Assembly (NCBI GenBank): GCA_902629935.1
Contig: CACOSU010000001.1
Coordinates: 157,819 to 221,818, forward strand
Source of the DNA: an uncultured Pelagibacteraceae bacterium
Lineage (GTDB): Bacteria; Pseudomonadota; Alphaproteobacteria; Pelagibacterales; Pelagibacteraceae
Reading direction: 5' to 3'
DNA length: 64,000 nucleotides
In this document: in pieces, positions 24,662 to 33,094 of the stretch
Layout of the letters: each line of letters begins with the position of its first letter
Numbering within the stretch: position 1 is the first letter of the stretch
Position numbers and translations under genes: made by a program
Notes under the pieces: model-generated
Seen by the model: the letters and a program-made list of their open reading frames with translations, nothing else
Told to the model about the DNA's origin: nothing
Database searches by the model: none

Positions 24662-25011
24662 TATTCACCCCACATTCCATGAAATTCATATACTACTGCT
24701 GGCTTATCTCCAACAACCCATCCATCATGTCCTGGTTGGATAGAATATGCATCTCCAGCTTTATAAGTCATTTCAGTTCCATCATTATGTTTTGCACAAA
24801 CAGCTCCAGAAACTATGATACCTAAATGTGTTGCTTGACAACTATCGCCACCAACTGTTGGTTTTATATCTTTTGACCACTGCCAACCTGGTTGCAAAGT
24901 AAGTTTCATTAATCTTTGGTTTCCAACTTTTACTGCCTCAATTTTAGCGTTTTGAAAATTATTATTAACTTCATCTGCATTATCAAAGCTTTTTACCTCT
25001 ATTCCAGCCAT
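24661..25011 (-). CDS. Cupin-domain protein
   Basis: 116 residues with a single cupin barrel. LMKLTLQPGWQWSKDIKPTVGGDSCQATHLGIIVSGAVCAKHNDGTEMTYKAGDAYSIQPGHDGWVVGDKPAVVYEFHG shows the expected GD..I.PG..H type second motif. The first motif is degenerate (THLG), so metal binding is uncertain. A strong AGGAGG site precedes the ATG. It is separated by 69 bases from the upstream gene, the widest gap within the ten-gene run. Confidence 0.78.
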   Translation of the reverse strand: MAGIEVKSFDNADEVNNNFQNAKIEAVKVGNQRLMKLTLQPGWQWSKDIKPTVGGDSCQATHLGIIVSGAVCAKHNDGTEMTYKAGDAYSIQPGHDGWVVGDKPAVVYEFHGMWGE

Positions 25012-25080
25012 TATAACCTCCTGTTTATAATTTATTCTTAGAAGTTAATCATATAATCTTCACTCATTACAGTTATTTTT

Positions 25081-25362
25081 TTAAGCTTTTGATAACTCAA
25101 AAATTTCATAGCCTTCCATAACTTCATCCCATATAGGTTTTGAAACAGGGTTTGATCCATCCATGAAGGAATGTAGTGCGTTCATGTCATGAACAACAAT
25201 TTTAAACATTACTGTACCTTTATCAGGCGACACACTTGCAATTGTTTTAGTAACATCTGCTACTTTTTTTCTTTCAGCCATACCTTCGTCTGACTGCATA
25301 AACCCCATAAATTTTTCAAATTTTCCTTCTTTTAATTTTCCTACTACCAATATATCTTTCAT
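25081..25362 (-). CDS. Small alpha/beta-barrel-like protein
   Basis: 93 residues without signal peptide. The predicted beta-alpha-beta-beta-alpha-beta order (MKDILVVGKLKEG, helix, TIASVSPDKGTVMFKIVVHDMNALHSFMDG, helix, GYEIFEL) resembles dimeric ferredoxin-like barrels such as antibiotic-monooxygenase-type proteins. I cannot name the family. Strong AAGGAGG site. The neighbouring 25378-25647 gene has a similar layout, so the two may be diverged paralogues. Confidence 0.7.
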   Translation of the reverse strand: MKDILVVGKLKEGKFEKFMGFMQSDEGMAERKKVADVTKTIASVSPDKGTVMFKIVVHDMNALHSFMDGSNPVSKPIWDEVMEGYEIFELSKA

Positions 25363-25377
25363 TTTTTCCTCCTTATA

Positions 25378-25647
25378 TTAATCAGAACAAACAGCCATTA
25401 CTGTTGTCTCTTGTTTATGTCCAGATTGTTCAATTACTTTTGCATTCTCTGGATCTTGCATAAATTTTTGCATTGTATCTGCCGAAGGTGTTTCCATAAC
25501 AATATGAACTTTATTGGGATTTTCTATTTCATTTCCTACATAAATTGTTTTAATCCCCGCAGCTTCTCTTTGTCCAGAATGTCCATCAAACATTTTTTTC
25601 CAATGAGCCCAATCATTTACTTCAAATGATCCAATCATTTTTACCAT
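25378..25647 (-). CDS. Small alpha/beta-barrel-like protein (second copy type)
   Basis: 89 residues. MVKMIGSFEVNDWAHWKKMFDGHSGQREAAGIKTIYVGNEIENPNKVHIVMETPSADTMQKFMQDPENAKVIEQSG reads as a dimeric alpha/beta-barrel domain: strand, helix with WxxxFD, strand, strand, helix. No catalytic motif can be assigned. It sits 14 bases after the secreted-protein gene and 15 before the next small barrel gene. Confidence 0.7.
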   Translation of the reverse strand: MVKMIGSFEVNDWAHWKKMFDGHSGQREAAGIKTIYVGNEIENPNKVHIVMETPSADTMQKFMQDPENAKVIEQSGHKQETTVMAVCSD

Positions 25648-25661
25648 TTTTTTCCTTTTTT

Positions 25662-26036
25662 TTAATAAAGAGTTTGAACTACTTTTTTAACTCTATCTTC
25701 TCCATTAGGTACTGTTGAGTTTACAAAGTCATGACAGTCATTAGTTTTAGTTTCGTCAAATTTAGACCCATAAAATTTGTCAACAGCTTTATTTACCCCC
25801 TCATCCCATTCTTTTTCAGGAACGCCAACCTCTAAAGCATAAGCTTTTAAAACTTTTACAGAAGCCATAGATTTTTCTTTCATACTATACTCAAATGTTT
25901 CACCTGATGGTAAGAAATAGTTAGCCATGTAAATTCCGCTACATTCCCAAGCTTTACTTTTGACGCTATTACTCATATCTGCGTATGCAGATGTTAGGAA
26001 GAAAACGCTTAATAAAGTTATTATTATTTTTCTCAT
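25662..26036 (-). CDS. Secreted hypothetical protein
   Basis: 124 residues with a clear Sec signal peptide (MRKIIITLLSVFFLTSAYA, cleavage after residue 19). The mature part is helical and acidic/basic mixed, with two cysteines (WECSGIY and TNDCHDFV) that could form one disulfide. No family recognised. It is the first gene of the ten-gene minus-strand run, downstream of the 163-bp divergent promoter region. Confidence 0.72.
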   Translation of the reverse strand: MRKIIITLLSVFFLTSAYADMSNSVKSKAWECSGIYMANYFLPSGETFEYSMKEKSMASVKVLKAYALEVGVPEKEWDEGVNKAVDKFYGSKFDETKTNDCHDFVNSTVPNGEDRVKKVVQTLY

Positions 26037-26199
26037 ATTTCTCCAATTGTTAAAAATTTAACTTAAAGACTAGATATATGTTATTATATAGATAAATATT
26101 AATTTGTTCGCGCGACAGATGTGCACTCTTACAGAAACTTAAGCAATATATTTATTTTGAAGAGTATCTATTGTAGTTATAATTTGATAATATCTAGTT

Positions 26200-26616
26200 A
26201 TGATTGAAAAGTTCAATGGAATTTTTTACTTAATAATATATCTAATACATTTTTTAATATTTGCTGTTTACGCATACCAAACAGTTTTTGCTACTAAAAA
26301 GTTTTTAGACAAATTTGGCATTGATGATACCGGTGCAGGGATGACAAGGTTTTTTGGTTCATTATTTATTGGAGCGGTTGCTATGGCAATATGGGTTGGT
26401 TTTATAAGAACAGATGGTCTTCAAGGCACATGGGCATTTTTCAATTTAGTTTTTTTACAAAATCTTTCAGCTCTTTGTGTAGGAATTTATACAATAAAAA
26501 TTAATAAATTAGGACATACTCCACAAACATCAAATGAAGGAATTATTGCTCCAGGAATACTGACTTTGCTAAGTGCAATACTTTGTTTTGGTTTGGCTGA
26601 CAAAATTTATTACTAG
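26200..26616 (+). CDS. Four-helix membrane protein of unknown function
   Basis: 138 residues with four predicted membrane helices (about 7-28, 50-68, 78-98 and 114-134) and a conserved-looking loop KFLDKFGIDDTGAGMTRFFGS. I do not recognise the family; the layout resembles small DUF4345-type proteins, but that is a guess. It is divergent from the secreted-protein gene and its 3' end overlaps the convergent cysK gene by four bases. Confidence 0.65.
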   Translation: MIEKFNGIFYLIIYLIHFLIFAVYAYQTVFATKKFLDKFGIDDTGAGMTRFFGSLFIGAVAMAIWVGFIRTDGLQGTWAFFNLVFLQNLSALCVGIYTIKINKLGHTPQTSNEGIIAPGILTLLSAILCFGLADKIYY

Positions 26617-27614
26617 AGCCAATTTGGCGTAGGGAGACCTTTTTCTTCAAGGAATTTCTTATTAAACATTTTAGTTGCGTATTTATCACTTCTATCACAT
26701 AGGATTGTTACTATTGTTTTACCTGGACCTAATTCTTTACCCATTCTTATTGCTCCAGCTATGTTTATTCCACAACTAGTGCCCAAACTTAGACCTTCAT
26801 TCTGGATAAGATCATAAAGTATAGGTAACGCCTCATGATCATCAATTGAATATGCGTCATCGATTTTAGCTTCACCAAAGTTAGCTGTTACTCTGCTTGA
26901 GCCGATTCCTTCGGTAATTGATCCACCTTCAGATTTTAGTTCACCATTTTTTATATAATTATAAAGAGCAGAACCTTTTGGATCTGATAAATAAATTTTT
27001 ATATTTTTGTTCTTTTCTTTAAGAGCATTACTAACTCCTGAAATAGTTCCTCCAGTACCTGAAGAACATACAAAGCCATCAACTTTACCTTCAGTTTGTT
27101 CCCAAATCTCTTGACCAGTTCCCTCATAGTGACCTTTAGCGTTTGCAGTGTTATCAAATTGATTAGCCCAAATTACACCATTGTTATTTGTTGGTCTTAG
27201 CTCATCAGCCAGTTTGGATGCTACTTTAACAAAATTGTTATCATCTTTATAGGGCTTAGGCGGCACTAATCTTAATTCAGCTCCAAGATTTATCAGTATA
27301 TCTTTTTTTTCCTGAGTTTGATTGTCATTCATTACAATAATTGTTTTATAGCCCAAAGAATTTCCTAAAAGACCTAAACCAATACCAGTGTTACCGGCTG
27401 TTCCTTCAACAACAGTTCCACCTTTTGTTATTAATTTTTTTTCCTGAGCATCTTTAATTAGTGCAAGTGCAGCTCTATCTTTAACTGATCCACCTGGATT
27501 TAAAAATTCAGCTTTTCCATAAATATTACAACCAGTAATTTCAGATGCAGCTCTTAATTTTATTAGAGGAGTGTTTCCTATTCCTGAGATAAAATCATTT
27601 TGTGTGTTATTCAT
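26613..27614 (-). CDS. cysK: Cysteine synthase A
   Basis: 333 residues. O-acetylserine sulfhydrylase, PLP-dependent: GNTPLIKL, then [12 protein letters not shown] with the PLP-binding Lys, [14 protein letters not shown] for the phosphate/substrate loop, and [13 protein letters not shown]. The start at 27614 is chosen because it begins right before the conserved [12 protein letters not shown]. The longer in-frame start at 27701 would lie deep within cysE and adds unrelated residues. It overlaps the cysE stop by eight bases, so the two genes are co-translated, as expected for the CysE-CysK pathway. Confidence 0.92.
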   Translation of the reverse strand: MNNTQNDFISGIGNTPLIKLRAASEITGCNIYGKAEFLNPGGSVKDRAALALIKDAQEKKLITKGGTVVEGTAGNTGIGLGLLGNSLGYKTIIVMNDNQTQEKKDILINLGAELRLVPPKPYKDDNNFVKVASKLADELRPTNNNGVIWANQFDNTANAKGHYEGTGQEIWEQTEGKVDGFVCSSGTGGTISGVSNALKEKNKNIKIYLSDPKGSALYNYIKNGELKSEGGSITEGIGSSRVTANFGEAKIDDAYSIDDHEALPILYDLIQNEGLSLGTSCGINIAGAIRMGKELGPGKTIVTILCDRSDKYATKMFNKKFLEEKGLPTPNWL

Positions 27615-28191
27615 TACCAGTTTTTTTATCACTGTCAGTAGTGATACCATAGGGTTTAAATTCACTATCAGCAATTCCAACGTTTCTAGCTGGAATACCA
27701 ACCATTACTGCATTTTCAGAAACATCTTTTGTTATAACTGCATTTGCTCCAATTCTTGCACCTCTGCCTACAATTACAGGTCCTAGCACTTGAGCACCTG
27801 AACCAATTACTACTTCATTTTTAATTGTTGGATGTCTTTTAATATTACGCTGATCATTTGAATTAATACTTGGTGATATACCTCCTAGTGTAACCATATG
27901 ATAGATAGTAACATCATCTCCAATATCTGATGTTTCACCAATTACAACTCCCATCCCGTGATCTATAAATAAATTCTTTCCAATTTTTGCATTTGGGTGA
28001 ATTTCAATACCAGTCATGAATCTTGAAAATTGAGAAATGATTCTAGCGATCAAATGAAATTTAGCAGTGCTAAAAAAATTTGCTATTCTATGAAAGAAAA
28101 CTGCTTTTACTCCTGGGTAAGTCAGAATTAAACTAAGCTTATTTTTTGCAGCTGGATCTCTATCAATTATTGATTGTAAAAAATTACTCAT
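27607..28191 (-). CDS. cysE: Serine O-acetyltransferase
   Basis: 194 residues, the short EpsC-like form. [31 protein letters not shown] is the N-terminal domain. A left-handed hexapeptide helix follows: [44 protein letters not shown], with the catalytic His in IDHG. It makes O-acetylserine for CysK. The short C-terminus ([11 protein letters not shown]) lacks the classic terminal Ile that inserts into CysK in enteric bacteria, so a stable cysteine synthase complex is uncertain. Confidence 0.93.
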   Translation of the reverse strand: MSNFLQSIIDRDPAAKNKLSLILTYPGVKAVFFHRIANFFSTAKFHLIARIISQFSRFMTGIEIHPNAKIGKNLFIDHGMGVVIGETSDIGDDVTIYHMVTLGGISPSINSNDQRNIKRHPTIKNEVVIGSGAQVLGPVIVGRGARIGANAVITKDVSENAVMVGIPARNVGIADSEFKPYGITTDSDKKTGNE

Positions 28192-28271
28192 TTTTTTTAA
28201 CTTTTGTTGCTGTTGATTAAAAAATTATATGCTTTATATAGTTATAAACTCATTAATTAAAAGAGGTTATT

Positions 28272-28679
28272 ATGTATAGAAACACAAACTGTTTTCACTT
28301 AGCAATCCCTTGTGGGGACTTAGAAATAGCAAAAAAATTTTATAGTGAAACTTTAGGCTGTAGACTTGATAATTCTGCTCAAGAATGGGCTGATGTTGAT
28401 TTTTGGGGAAATGAATTAACCCTTCATAAAAGTGAACATAAACTAGATCATGAAAGACATGATGTAGATATGGGAAATGTTTCTGTTCCACATTTTGGTG
28501 TCCATTTATCTAGAAAAGATTTTGATGCTTTAAAACAAAGGTTAAAAGATAGTGGTACAAAATATTATGATGAACCTTATTTAAGATTTAAAGGTACAAA
28601 ATATGAACAAGAAACATTCTTTGTAAAAGATCCTAATGAAAATATTTTGGAAATTAAGACTCTGACAGCAAATCCTTAA
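28272..28679 (+). CDS. VOC-family (glyoxalase/dioxygenase superfamily) protein
   Basis: 135 residues with the paired beta-alpha-beta-beta-beta modules of the VOC fold. FHLAIPCGDLEIAKKFYSETLGC begins the first module with a metal-ligand His; HFGVHLSRKDFDALKQRL begins the second; the end is FFVKDPNENILEIKTL with a Glu ligand. It could be a glyoxalase, dioxygenase or resistance-type protein. An AAGAGGTTATT site precedes the ATG. Divergent from cysE across 80 bp. Confidence 0.85.
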   Translation: MYRNTNCFHLAIPCGDLEIAKKFYSETLGCRLDNSAQEWADVDFWGNELTLHKSEHKLDHERHDVDMGNVSVPHFGVHLSRKDFDALKQRLKDSGTKYYDEPYLRFKGTKYEQETFFVKDPNENILEIKTLTANP

Positions 28680-28688
28680 AAAAAATAT

Positions 28689-29387
28689 TTGAAGTTAAAT
28701 CAATATATACCTAGTAAATTTACATTATTTATTAGAAGACTAAGATACTATTTGTATGGAGAAAAATTTTATAAAAAATTAAATTATGATTGGAACAAGC
28801 ATCAATCTAGATTCGAGATTATTAATTCAATAATTGAAAAAAAAAACTATAAAAGTTATTTAGAAATTGGCTGTCAAGCAGACATTAATTTTTCTAAAAT
28901 AAATATTAGTAAAAAAATTGGAGTTGATCCTAATGATGGAGGTACACATAGGATGACTAGTGATGATTTTTTTGATCAAAACAAAGAAAATTTTGATTTA
29001 ATTTTTATAGATGGTTTGCATGAATATGAACAAGTTAAAAAGGATATTGTAAACTCAATAAAACATCTAAATAAAGAAGGTGTCATTATCTTACATGATT
29101 GCTTACCATCAAAAATATGGCATCAAACAATTCCTCAAACACATAAAAGTTGGAATGGAGATGTGTGGAAAGCATTGGTTGAGTGCAGAACAAGACTAGA
29201 TCTAGATACCTATACTTGTACAGCTGATCATGGACTAGGAATTATATTCAATAGAAAAAATCAAAATATTTTAAATTTGGATATTAAAAATTTCAAATCA
29301 TTAAAATTTAAAGACTATTATGATAATCATAACCTATATATGAATTTAATTTCAGAAAATGAATTATATCAACTGATAAATAAATAA
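28689..29387 (+). CDS. Class I SAM-dependent methyltransferase-like protein
   Basis: 232 residues, TTG start (no earlier ATG in frame). The Rossmann core is KSYLEIGCQADINFSKI (SAM motif I), KKIGVDPNDGG, and FDLIFIDGLHEYEQVKKDIVNSIKHLNKEGVIILHDCLP, the Methyltransf_24 pattern. These proteins often act on sugars, lipids or small phenolics. The substrate is unknown. It follows the VOC gene by nine bases and may be co-transcribed. Confidence 0.82.
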   Translation: MKLNQYIPSKFTLFIRRLRYYLYGEKFYKKLNYDWNKHQSRFEIINSIIEKKNYKSYLEIGCQADINFSKINISKKIGVDPNDGGTHRMTSDDFFDQNKENFDLIFIDGLHEYEQVKKDIVNSIKHLNKEGVIILHDCLPSKIWHQTIPQTHKSWNGDVWKALVECRTRLDLDTYTCTADHGLGIIFNRKNQNILNLDIKNFKSLKFKDYYDNHNLYMNLISENELYQLINK

Positions 29388-29441
29388 ACTAATAGCGTTT
29401 AATAATTCCAAAGTTTGTCTATTTAATTCTTATTAATTTCT

Positions 29442-29471
29442 TTGACAGAGTATTATAATTCGAGTTAGACT
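29442..29471 (+). promoter_or_regulatory. Candidate sigma-70 promoter for the betaine transporter
   Basis: TTGACA (29442-29447) is a perfect -35 hexamer. After 18 bases comes TAGACT (29466-29471), which matches four of six bases of TATAAT. This would put the transcript start about 20 bases before the AGGAG-containing leader of the binding-protein gene at 29499. A TATAAT at 29454-29459 is also present but lacks a good -35. Assignment is tentative. Confidence 0.4.
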
Positions 29472-29498
29472 TTATTTTTAAATTTAATAGGAGATAAT

Positions 29499-30461
29499 AT
29501 GAGAATAATCAGAACTACACTTGTAGCTGGATTAATCTCAATTTTAGCTACATTTTCAACATTAGCAGAAAAAGTTAAAATTGGAGATCCCGGTTGGACA
29601 GGTGCTACAGCTATTGCAAACTTATTAGCTGCAGTTGTTACAGACAAAATGGGTGGAGAAGCTGAGCTTGTTCCAGGAAACAATACTGCAATTTATGCAG
29701 CGATTGATAGAGGAAAAGGTGAAATTGATGTACACCCTGACATTTGGTTACCAAACCAAGAAGCTTACACAAATGATTTGGTTCCAAAAGGTACTTTAAA
29801 ATTAAGTAGCAAACCTTACGAAGGAAACCAAGGTTATTGTGTTTCACAACAGTTTGCAAAAAAAATGAACATTACAGCAATTGAAGACTTAGCAAGACCT
29901 GAAGTTGTTAAGGCTATGGATAGCGATGGCAACGGAAAAGGTGAGTTTTGGATTGGTGCTGATGGTTGGGCTTCTGCAAATGTAAACCAAGTTAAATTAA
30001 GAGACTATGGTTTGTATGATGCCGGCATTGAAGCAGTTAGGGCTGCTGAAGCAGTTAAAAATGCAAGAGTACTAGATTCAATCAAAAAAGGTGAAGGTTA
30101 TGCATTTTATTGTTATAAACCACATGCAATTTGGGGAATGGCTGACGTAGTAATGTTAACAGAACCAAAATATGATCCTGCAAAATATAAAATGATTCAA
30201 CCTAAAGCAGATGCTGATTGGTACAAGAAATCTTATGTTGCGTCAAAAGATGCTCTTAAGCAGATTCAAATTGGTTGGGCAACTTCTTTAGAGAGTCAAT
30301 CACCAGCGATTGTAGAATTCTTTAAGAATTTTCAATTAACAGCTGATGATGTTTCTGCAATGGCTTATGCAGTTTCAGTTGAGAAAAAAGATCCAGCTGC
30401 TGTAGCAAGAGCTTGGATGGAAGCAAATAAATCAACTGTAGACGGTTGGTTAGGACTATAA
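29499..30461 (+). CDS. proX: Glycine betaine/proline ABC transporter substrate-binding protein
   Basis: 320 residues with a signal peptide (MRIIRTTLVAGLISILATFSTLAEKV; cleavage near 23). The mature OpuAC-type domain begins KIGDPGWTGATAIANLLAAVV. FWIGADGWASANVNQ and YCYKPHAIWGMADVVML contain the Trp residues typical of the aromatic cage that binds quaternary amines. An AATAGGAGAT site precedes the ATG. A 13-bp perfect hairpin follows the stop. It supplies glycine betaine or a related compound as osmolyte or substrate; a demethylation-type dehydrogenase occurs at the end of the window. Confidence 0.92.
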   Translation: MRIIRTTLVAGLISILATFSTLAEKVKIGDPGWTGATAIANLLAAVVTDKMGGEAELVPGNNTAIYAAIDRGKGEIDVHPDIWLPNQEAYTNDLVPKGTLKLSSKPYEGNQGYCVSQQFAKKMNITAIEDLARPEVVKAMDSDGNGKGEFWIGADGWASANVNQVKLRDYGLYDAGIEAVRAAEAVKNARVLDSIKKGEGYAFYCYKPHAIWGMADVVMLTEPKYDPAKYKMIQPKADADWYKKSYVASKDALKQIQIGWATSLESQSPAIVEFFKNFQLTADDVSAMAYAVSVEKKDPAAVARAWMEANKSTVDGWLGL

Positions 30462-30475
30462 TCTAAATCAAAATT

Positions 30476-30510
30476 TATACTCGGCAATTTAAGATTGCCG
30501 AGTATATTTT
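30476..30510 (+). terminator. Hairpin between betaine-binding protein and ATPase genes
   Basis: TATACTCGGCAAT (30476-30488) pairs perfectly with ATTGCCGAGTATA (30494-30506) around TTAAG, followed by TTTT. It is 13 bp with no mismatch. It lies 15 bases after the proX stop and 18 before the ATPase ATG, so it likely acts as a partial terminator and mRNA stabiliser that gives more binding protein than membrane components. Confidence 0.75.
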
Positions 30511-30528
30511 CCTATAATAAAAGACAAA

Positions 30529-31590
30529 ATGGATTCATCGAGTTCAGCTATAAAAATTGAAAATGTTTGGAAAGTATTTGGCAATACTTCACCTAAAGCA
30601 TTAGATGCAATTCAAAATAAAGGAATTTCTAAAACAGAAGCTTTAGAAGAATACAATTCAGTCATAGGTGTTTCCGATGTTTCTTTCGACGTTAAACAAG
30701 GTGAAATATTTTGTGTTATGGGACTTTCTGGAAGTGGAAAGTCTACATTAGTAAGACATATCAATAGACTTTTGGAACCAACTTCAGGCAAAATTTTGAT
30801 TAATGGTCAAGATGTAATGGGATTAGATAGAGAAAACCTTCAAGAATTAAGAAATAAAAAGATAGGAATGGTTTTTCAAAACTTTGCTCTAATGCCCCAT
30901 AGATCTGTTGTAGACAATATCGCAATGCCTTTAGAGATTAGAGGTATAAGCAAAAACGATCGTTTAGATGCTGCAAATAAAATTTTAGAAATTGTAGAAC
31001 TACAAGGCTGGGGCAACAAGTTTGCTCACGAATTATCTGGAGGAATGCAACAAAGGGTAGGTCTTGCAAGAGCTCTAGCAGCTGATCCAGAGTTTCTTTT
31101 AATGGACGAGCCTTTTAGTGCATTAGATCCACTGATTAGAAGACAGCTTCAGACTGAGTTCATTAAACTTTCAAAACAAATGAAAAAAACTACAGTTTTT
31201 ATTACTCATGATTTGGATGAAGCAGTAAGAGTGGGGCACAGAATTGCAATAATGAGAGATGGAAAAGTAATCCAAATAGGGACACCCGAAGAAATAGTTG
31301 TAAGTCCTGCAGATGAATATGTTGCTGATTTTGTAAAAGGAATTTCAAGACTAAAAGTTGTTCAAGCCAAAACAATCATGCAATCAATTGAGAAATACGA
31401 AAGTGTTAATGGAAAATTAGATGAAAATAGTCAAAGCGTGGGAGAAAATGAATTATTAAGCAAACTAATAGAGTTATCAAAATCTAGCAAAGGACCATTG
31501 GTTGTTAAAGATAATAATAAAAATAACTTAGGTGTATTAACGCAATCAGATCTTTTAAAAGCAGTTATAGAGGGTAGTGATGGAGAATAA
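30529..31590 (+). CDS. proV: Glycine betaine/proline ABC transporter ATP-binding protein
   Basis: 353 residues. The ProV/OpuAA form has an N-terminal insert before the core (VFGNTSPKALDAIQNKGISKTEALEEYNSVIGVSDVSF). Walker A is GLSGSGKST (about 65-73), the signature is ELSGGMQQRVGLARAL (about 168), Walker B is FLLMDEPFSALDP, and the switch is ITHDLDEA. The C-terminal third carries a CBS-like segment (GPLVVKDNNKNNLGVLTQSDLL), the ionic-strength sensor region of this family. The permease gene overlaps its end. Confidence 0.93.
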   Translation: MDSSSSAIKIENVWKVFGNTSPKALDAIQNKGISKTEALEEYNSVIGVSDVSFDVKQGEIFCVMGLSGSGKSTLVRHINRLLEPTSGKILINGQDVMGLDRENLQELRNKKIGMVFQNFALMPHRSVVDNIAMPLEIRGISKNDRLDAANKILEIVELQGWGNKFAHELSGGMQQRVGLARALAADPEFLLMDEPFSALDPLIRRQLQTEFIKLSKQMKKTTVFITHDLDEAVRVGHRIAIMRDGKVIQIGTPEEIVVSPADEYVADFVKGISRLKVVQAKTIMQSIEKYESVNGKLDENSQSVGENELLSKLIELSKSSKGPLVVKDNNKNNLGVLTQSDLLKAVIEGSDGE

Positions 31591-33085
31591 ACAAATTAAT
31601 AACCTCACTAGATCAGAATTAATATCTGACTTTGTTAAATCAAATCCAGAATATTACATTAAAGAGTTTCAAAAAATTGGAAGCAAACCTTCTTTCTCTT
31701 TTTCATTTAATTTATATGCAGGAATTTTAGGTCCAATTTGGTTTGGAATGAGAAATATATGGAATTGGGCATTAGCTTTTTTAATAATTGAAACATTTTC
31801 AGTTGTTCAAATTATAAGAGGTTTATTTGGAAATATTACCAAAGATGCTGTTGAAAAAATAAAGCAAGTTGAATCTACTATAGCATTTAGAAATAAACAG
31901 TTAGAAGCAGCTATAACTAATAATCCAGATAAGGTGGATGTCTATAAACGTAACATTAAATCCTTAGAGGATGCGATGCAGGGATACATTGATGAAGTTG
32001 CAAGAATTGAAGCGTCAGCAATTTGGATAACTATTTTTGGTATTGCTTTATTAATTTCAATTAAAATAGTTCAAGGGATTTTAGCTAATTCTATTTTAGA
32101 GAAAAGATATTCAGAGTGGTTGTCAGATAAAACAATAAGGCCAGGAATGCAAACTAGGAACTTTATTTCTAGTACAATTTTTGCAGCAGTGATAATGTTT
32201 TTTTCTGTTGTGCATTACAGTTTTCCAGGTGTTATTACTATAATGGATGATTTTCCAACCCATCCAGATATAAGATTGACTTCAATAAAATGGGTAGAAA
32301 CTATTTTTGATTACGCTGTTTTAAAAGGAGACGCTTTATTTACAGCGATCACTATTGGAATTAGATCAGTATTAGATTTCTTAGAATTATTATTTGTAAA
32401 AACTCCATGGATTGTAATCATCACAACCATAGTTACTTTAACTGGACTAGCCGCAGGTCCAAGAGCTGCGATTTATTCAGCAGGATTTTTATGTTACATG
32501 GGTTTTTTGGGTTTTTGGGTTAAAGCCATGACCACCTTGGCTCTTCTTGGAACTGCTGCGGTATTAAGTATTGTAATAGGAATTCCTCTTGGAATTTTTT
32601 GTGCAAGACGTCAAAGATTTTATTCAATGATAAGGCCAATAATGGATTTCATGCAAACAATGCCAGCCTTTGTATTCATGATACCAGTAATCGCGTTCTT
32701 TGGTACTGGAAAAGTTGCAGCAGTAATTATTACAATGATTTTTGGAGGGACACCTGTAGTGAGATTAACAGTTCTAGGATTAAGAGGTGTGCCTGAAACA
32801 ATTAGAGAGGCTGCAATCGCTTACGGAGCATCTAAATGGTATTTATTAAGAAAAGTAGATTTACCACTAGCAACACCATCTATCTTAGCAGGAGTGAACC
32901 AAACTGTAATGTTAAGTTTAGCAATGGTAGTAGTTGCATCTTTAATCGGTGCAAAAGGATTAGGACAAGATGTTTTGGAAGCACTTCAATATGCAAATGT
33001 GGGACAAGGAATTTTAGCAGGTGTAGCAATTTTATTTGTTGCTTTAATACTTGATAGGGTTGTTCAAGGTAAAAAAAGAGTTTAA
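31580..33085 (+). CDS. proW: Glycine betaine/proline ABC transporter permease with N-terminal extension
   Basis: 501 residues from ATG at 31580; a GTG immediately upstream (31577) would add one residue, and an AGAGGG site serves either. The permease domain occupies roughly residues 270-500: LGTAAVLSIVIGIPLGIFCAR, RPIMDFMQTMPAFVFMIPVIAFFGTGKVAAVI, and the EAA loop GVPETIREAAIAYGASKWYLLRKVDLPLATPSI. The first 160 residues form an extra domain: a soluble segment (FVKSNPEYYIKEFQKI), membrane helices (FNLYAGILGPIWFGMRNIWNWALAFLII) and a coiled-coil-like stretch (EKIKQVESTIAFRNKQLEAAI). This extension is absent from enteric ProW. Confidence 0.9.
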   Translation: MENKQINNLTRSELISDFVKSNPEYYIKEFQKIGSKPSFSFSFNLYAGILGPIWFGMRNIWNWALAFLIIETFSVVQIIRGLFGNITKDAVEKIKQVESTIAFRNKQLEAAITNNPDKVDVYKRNIKSLEDAMQGYIDEVARIEASAIWITIFGIALLISIKIVQGILANSILEKRYSEWLSDKTIRPGMQTRNFISSTIFAAVIMFFSVVHYSFPGVITIMDDFPTHPDIRLTSIKWVETIFDYAVLKGDALFTAITIGIRSVLDFLELLFVKTPWIVIITTIVTLTGLAAGPRAAIYSAGFLCYMGFLGFWVKAMTTLALLGTAAVLSIVIGIPLGIFCARRQRFYSMIRPIMDFMQTMPAFVFMIPVIAFFGTGKVAAVIITMIFGGTPVVRLTVLGLRGVPETIREAAIAYGASKWYLLRKVDLPLATPSILAGVNQTVMLSLAMVVVASLIGAKGLGQDVLEALQYANVGQGILAGVAILFVALILDRVVQGKKRV

Positions 33086-33094
33086 TTAATCTTA

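Noticed and set aside
27615..27701. Longer cysK start
   Set aside because: It lies inside cysE and its product does not match the family; ATG at 27614 directly precedes the conserved N-terminus.
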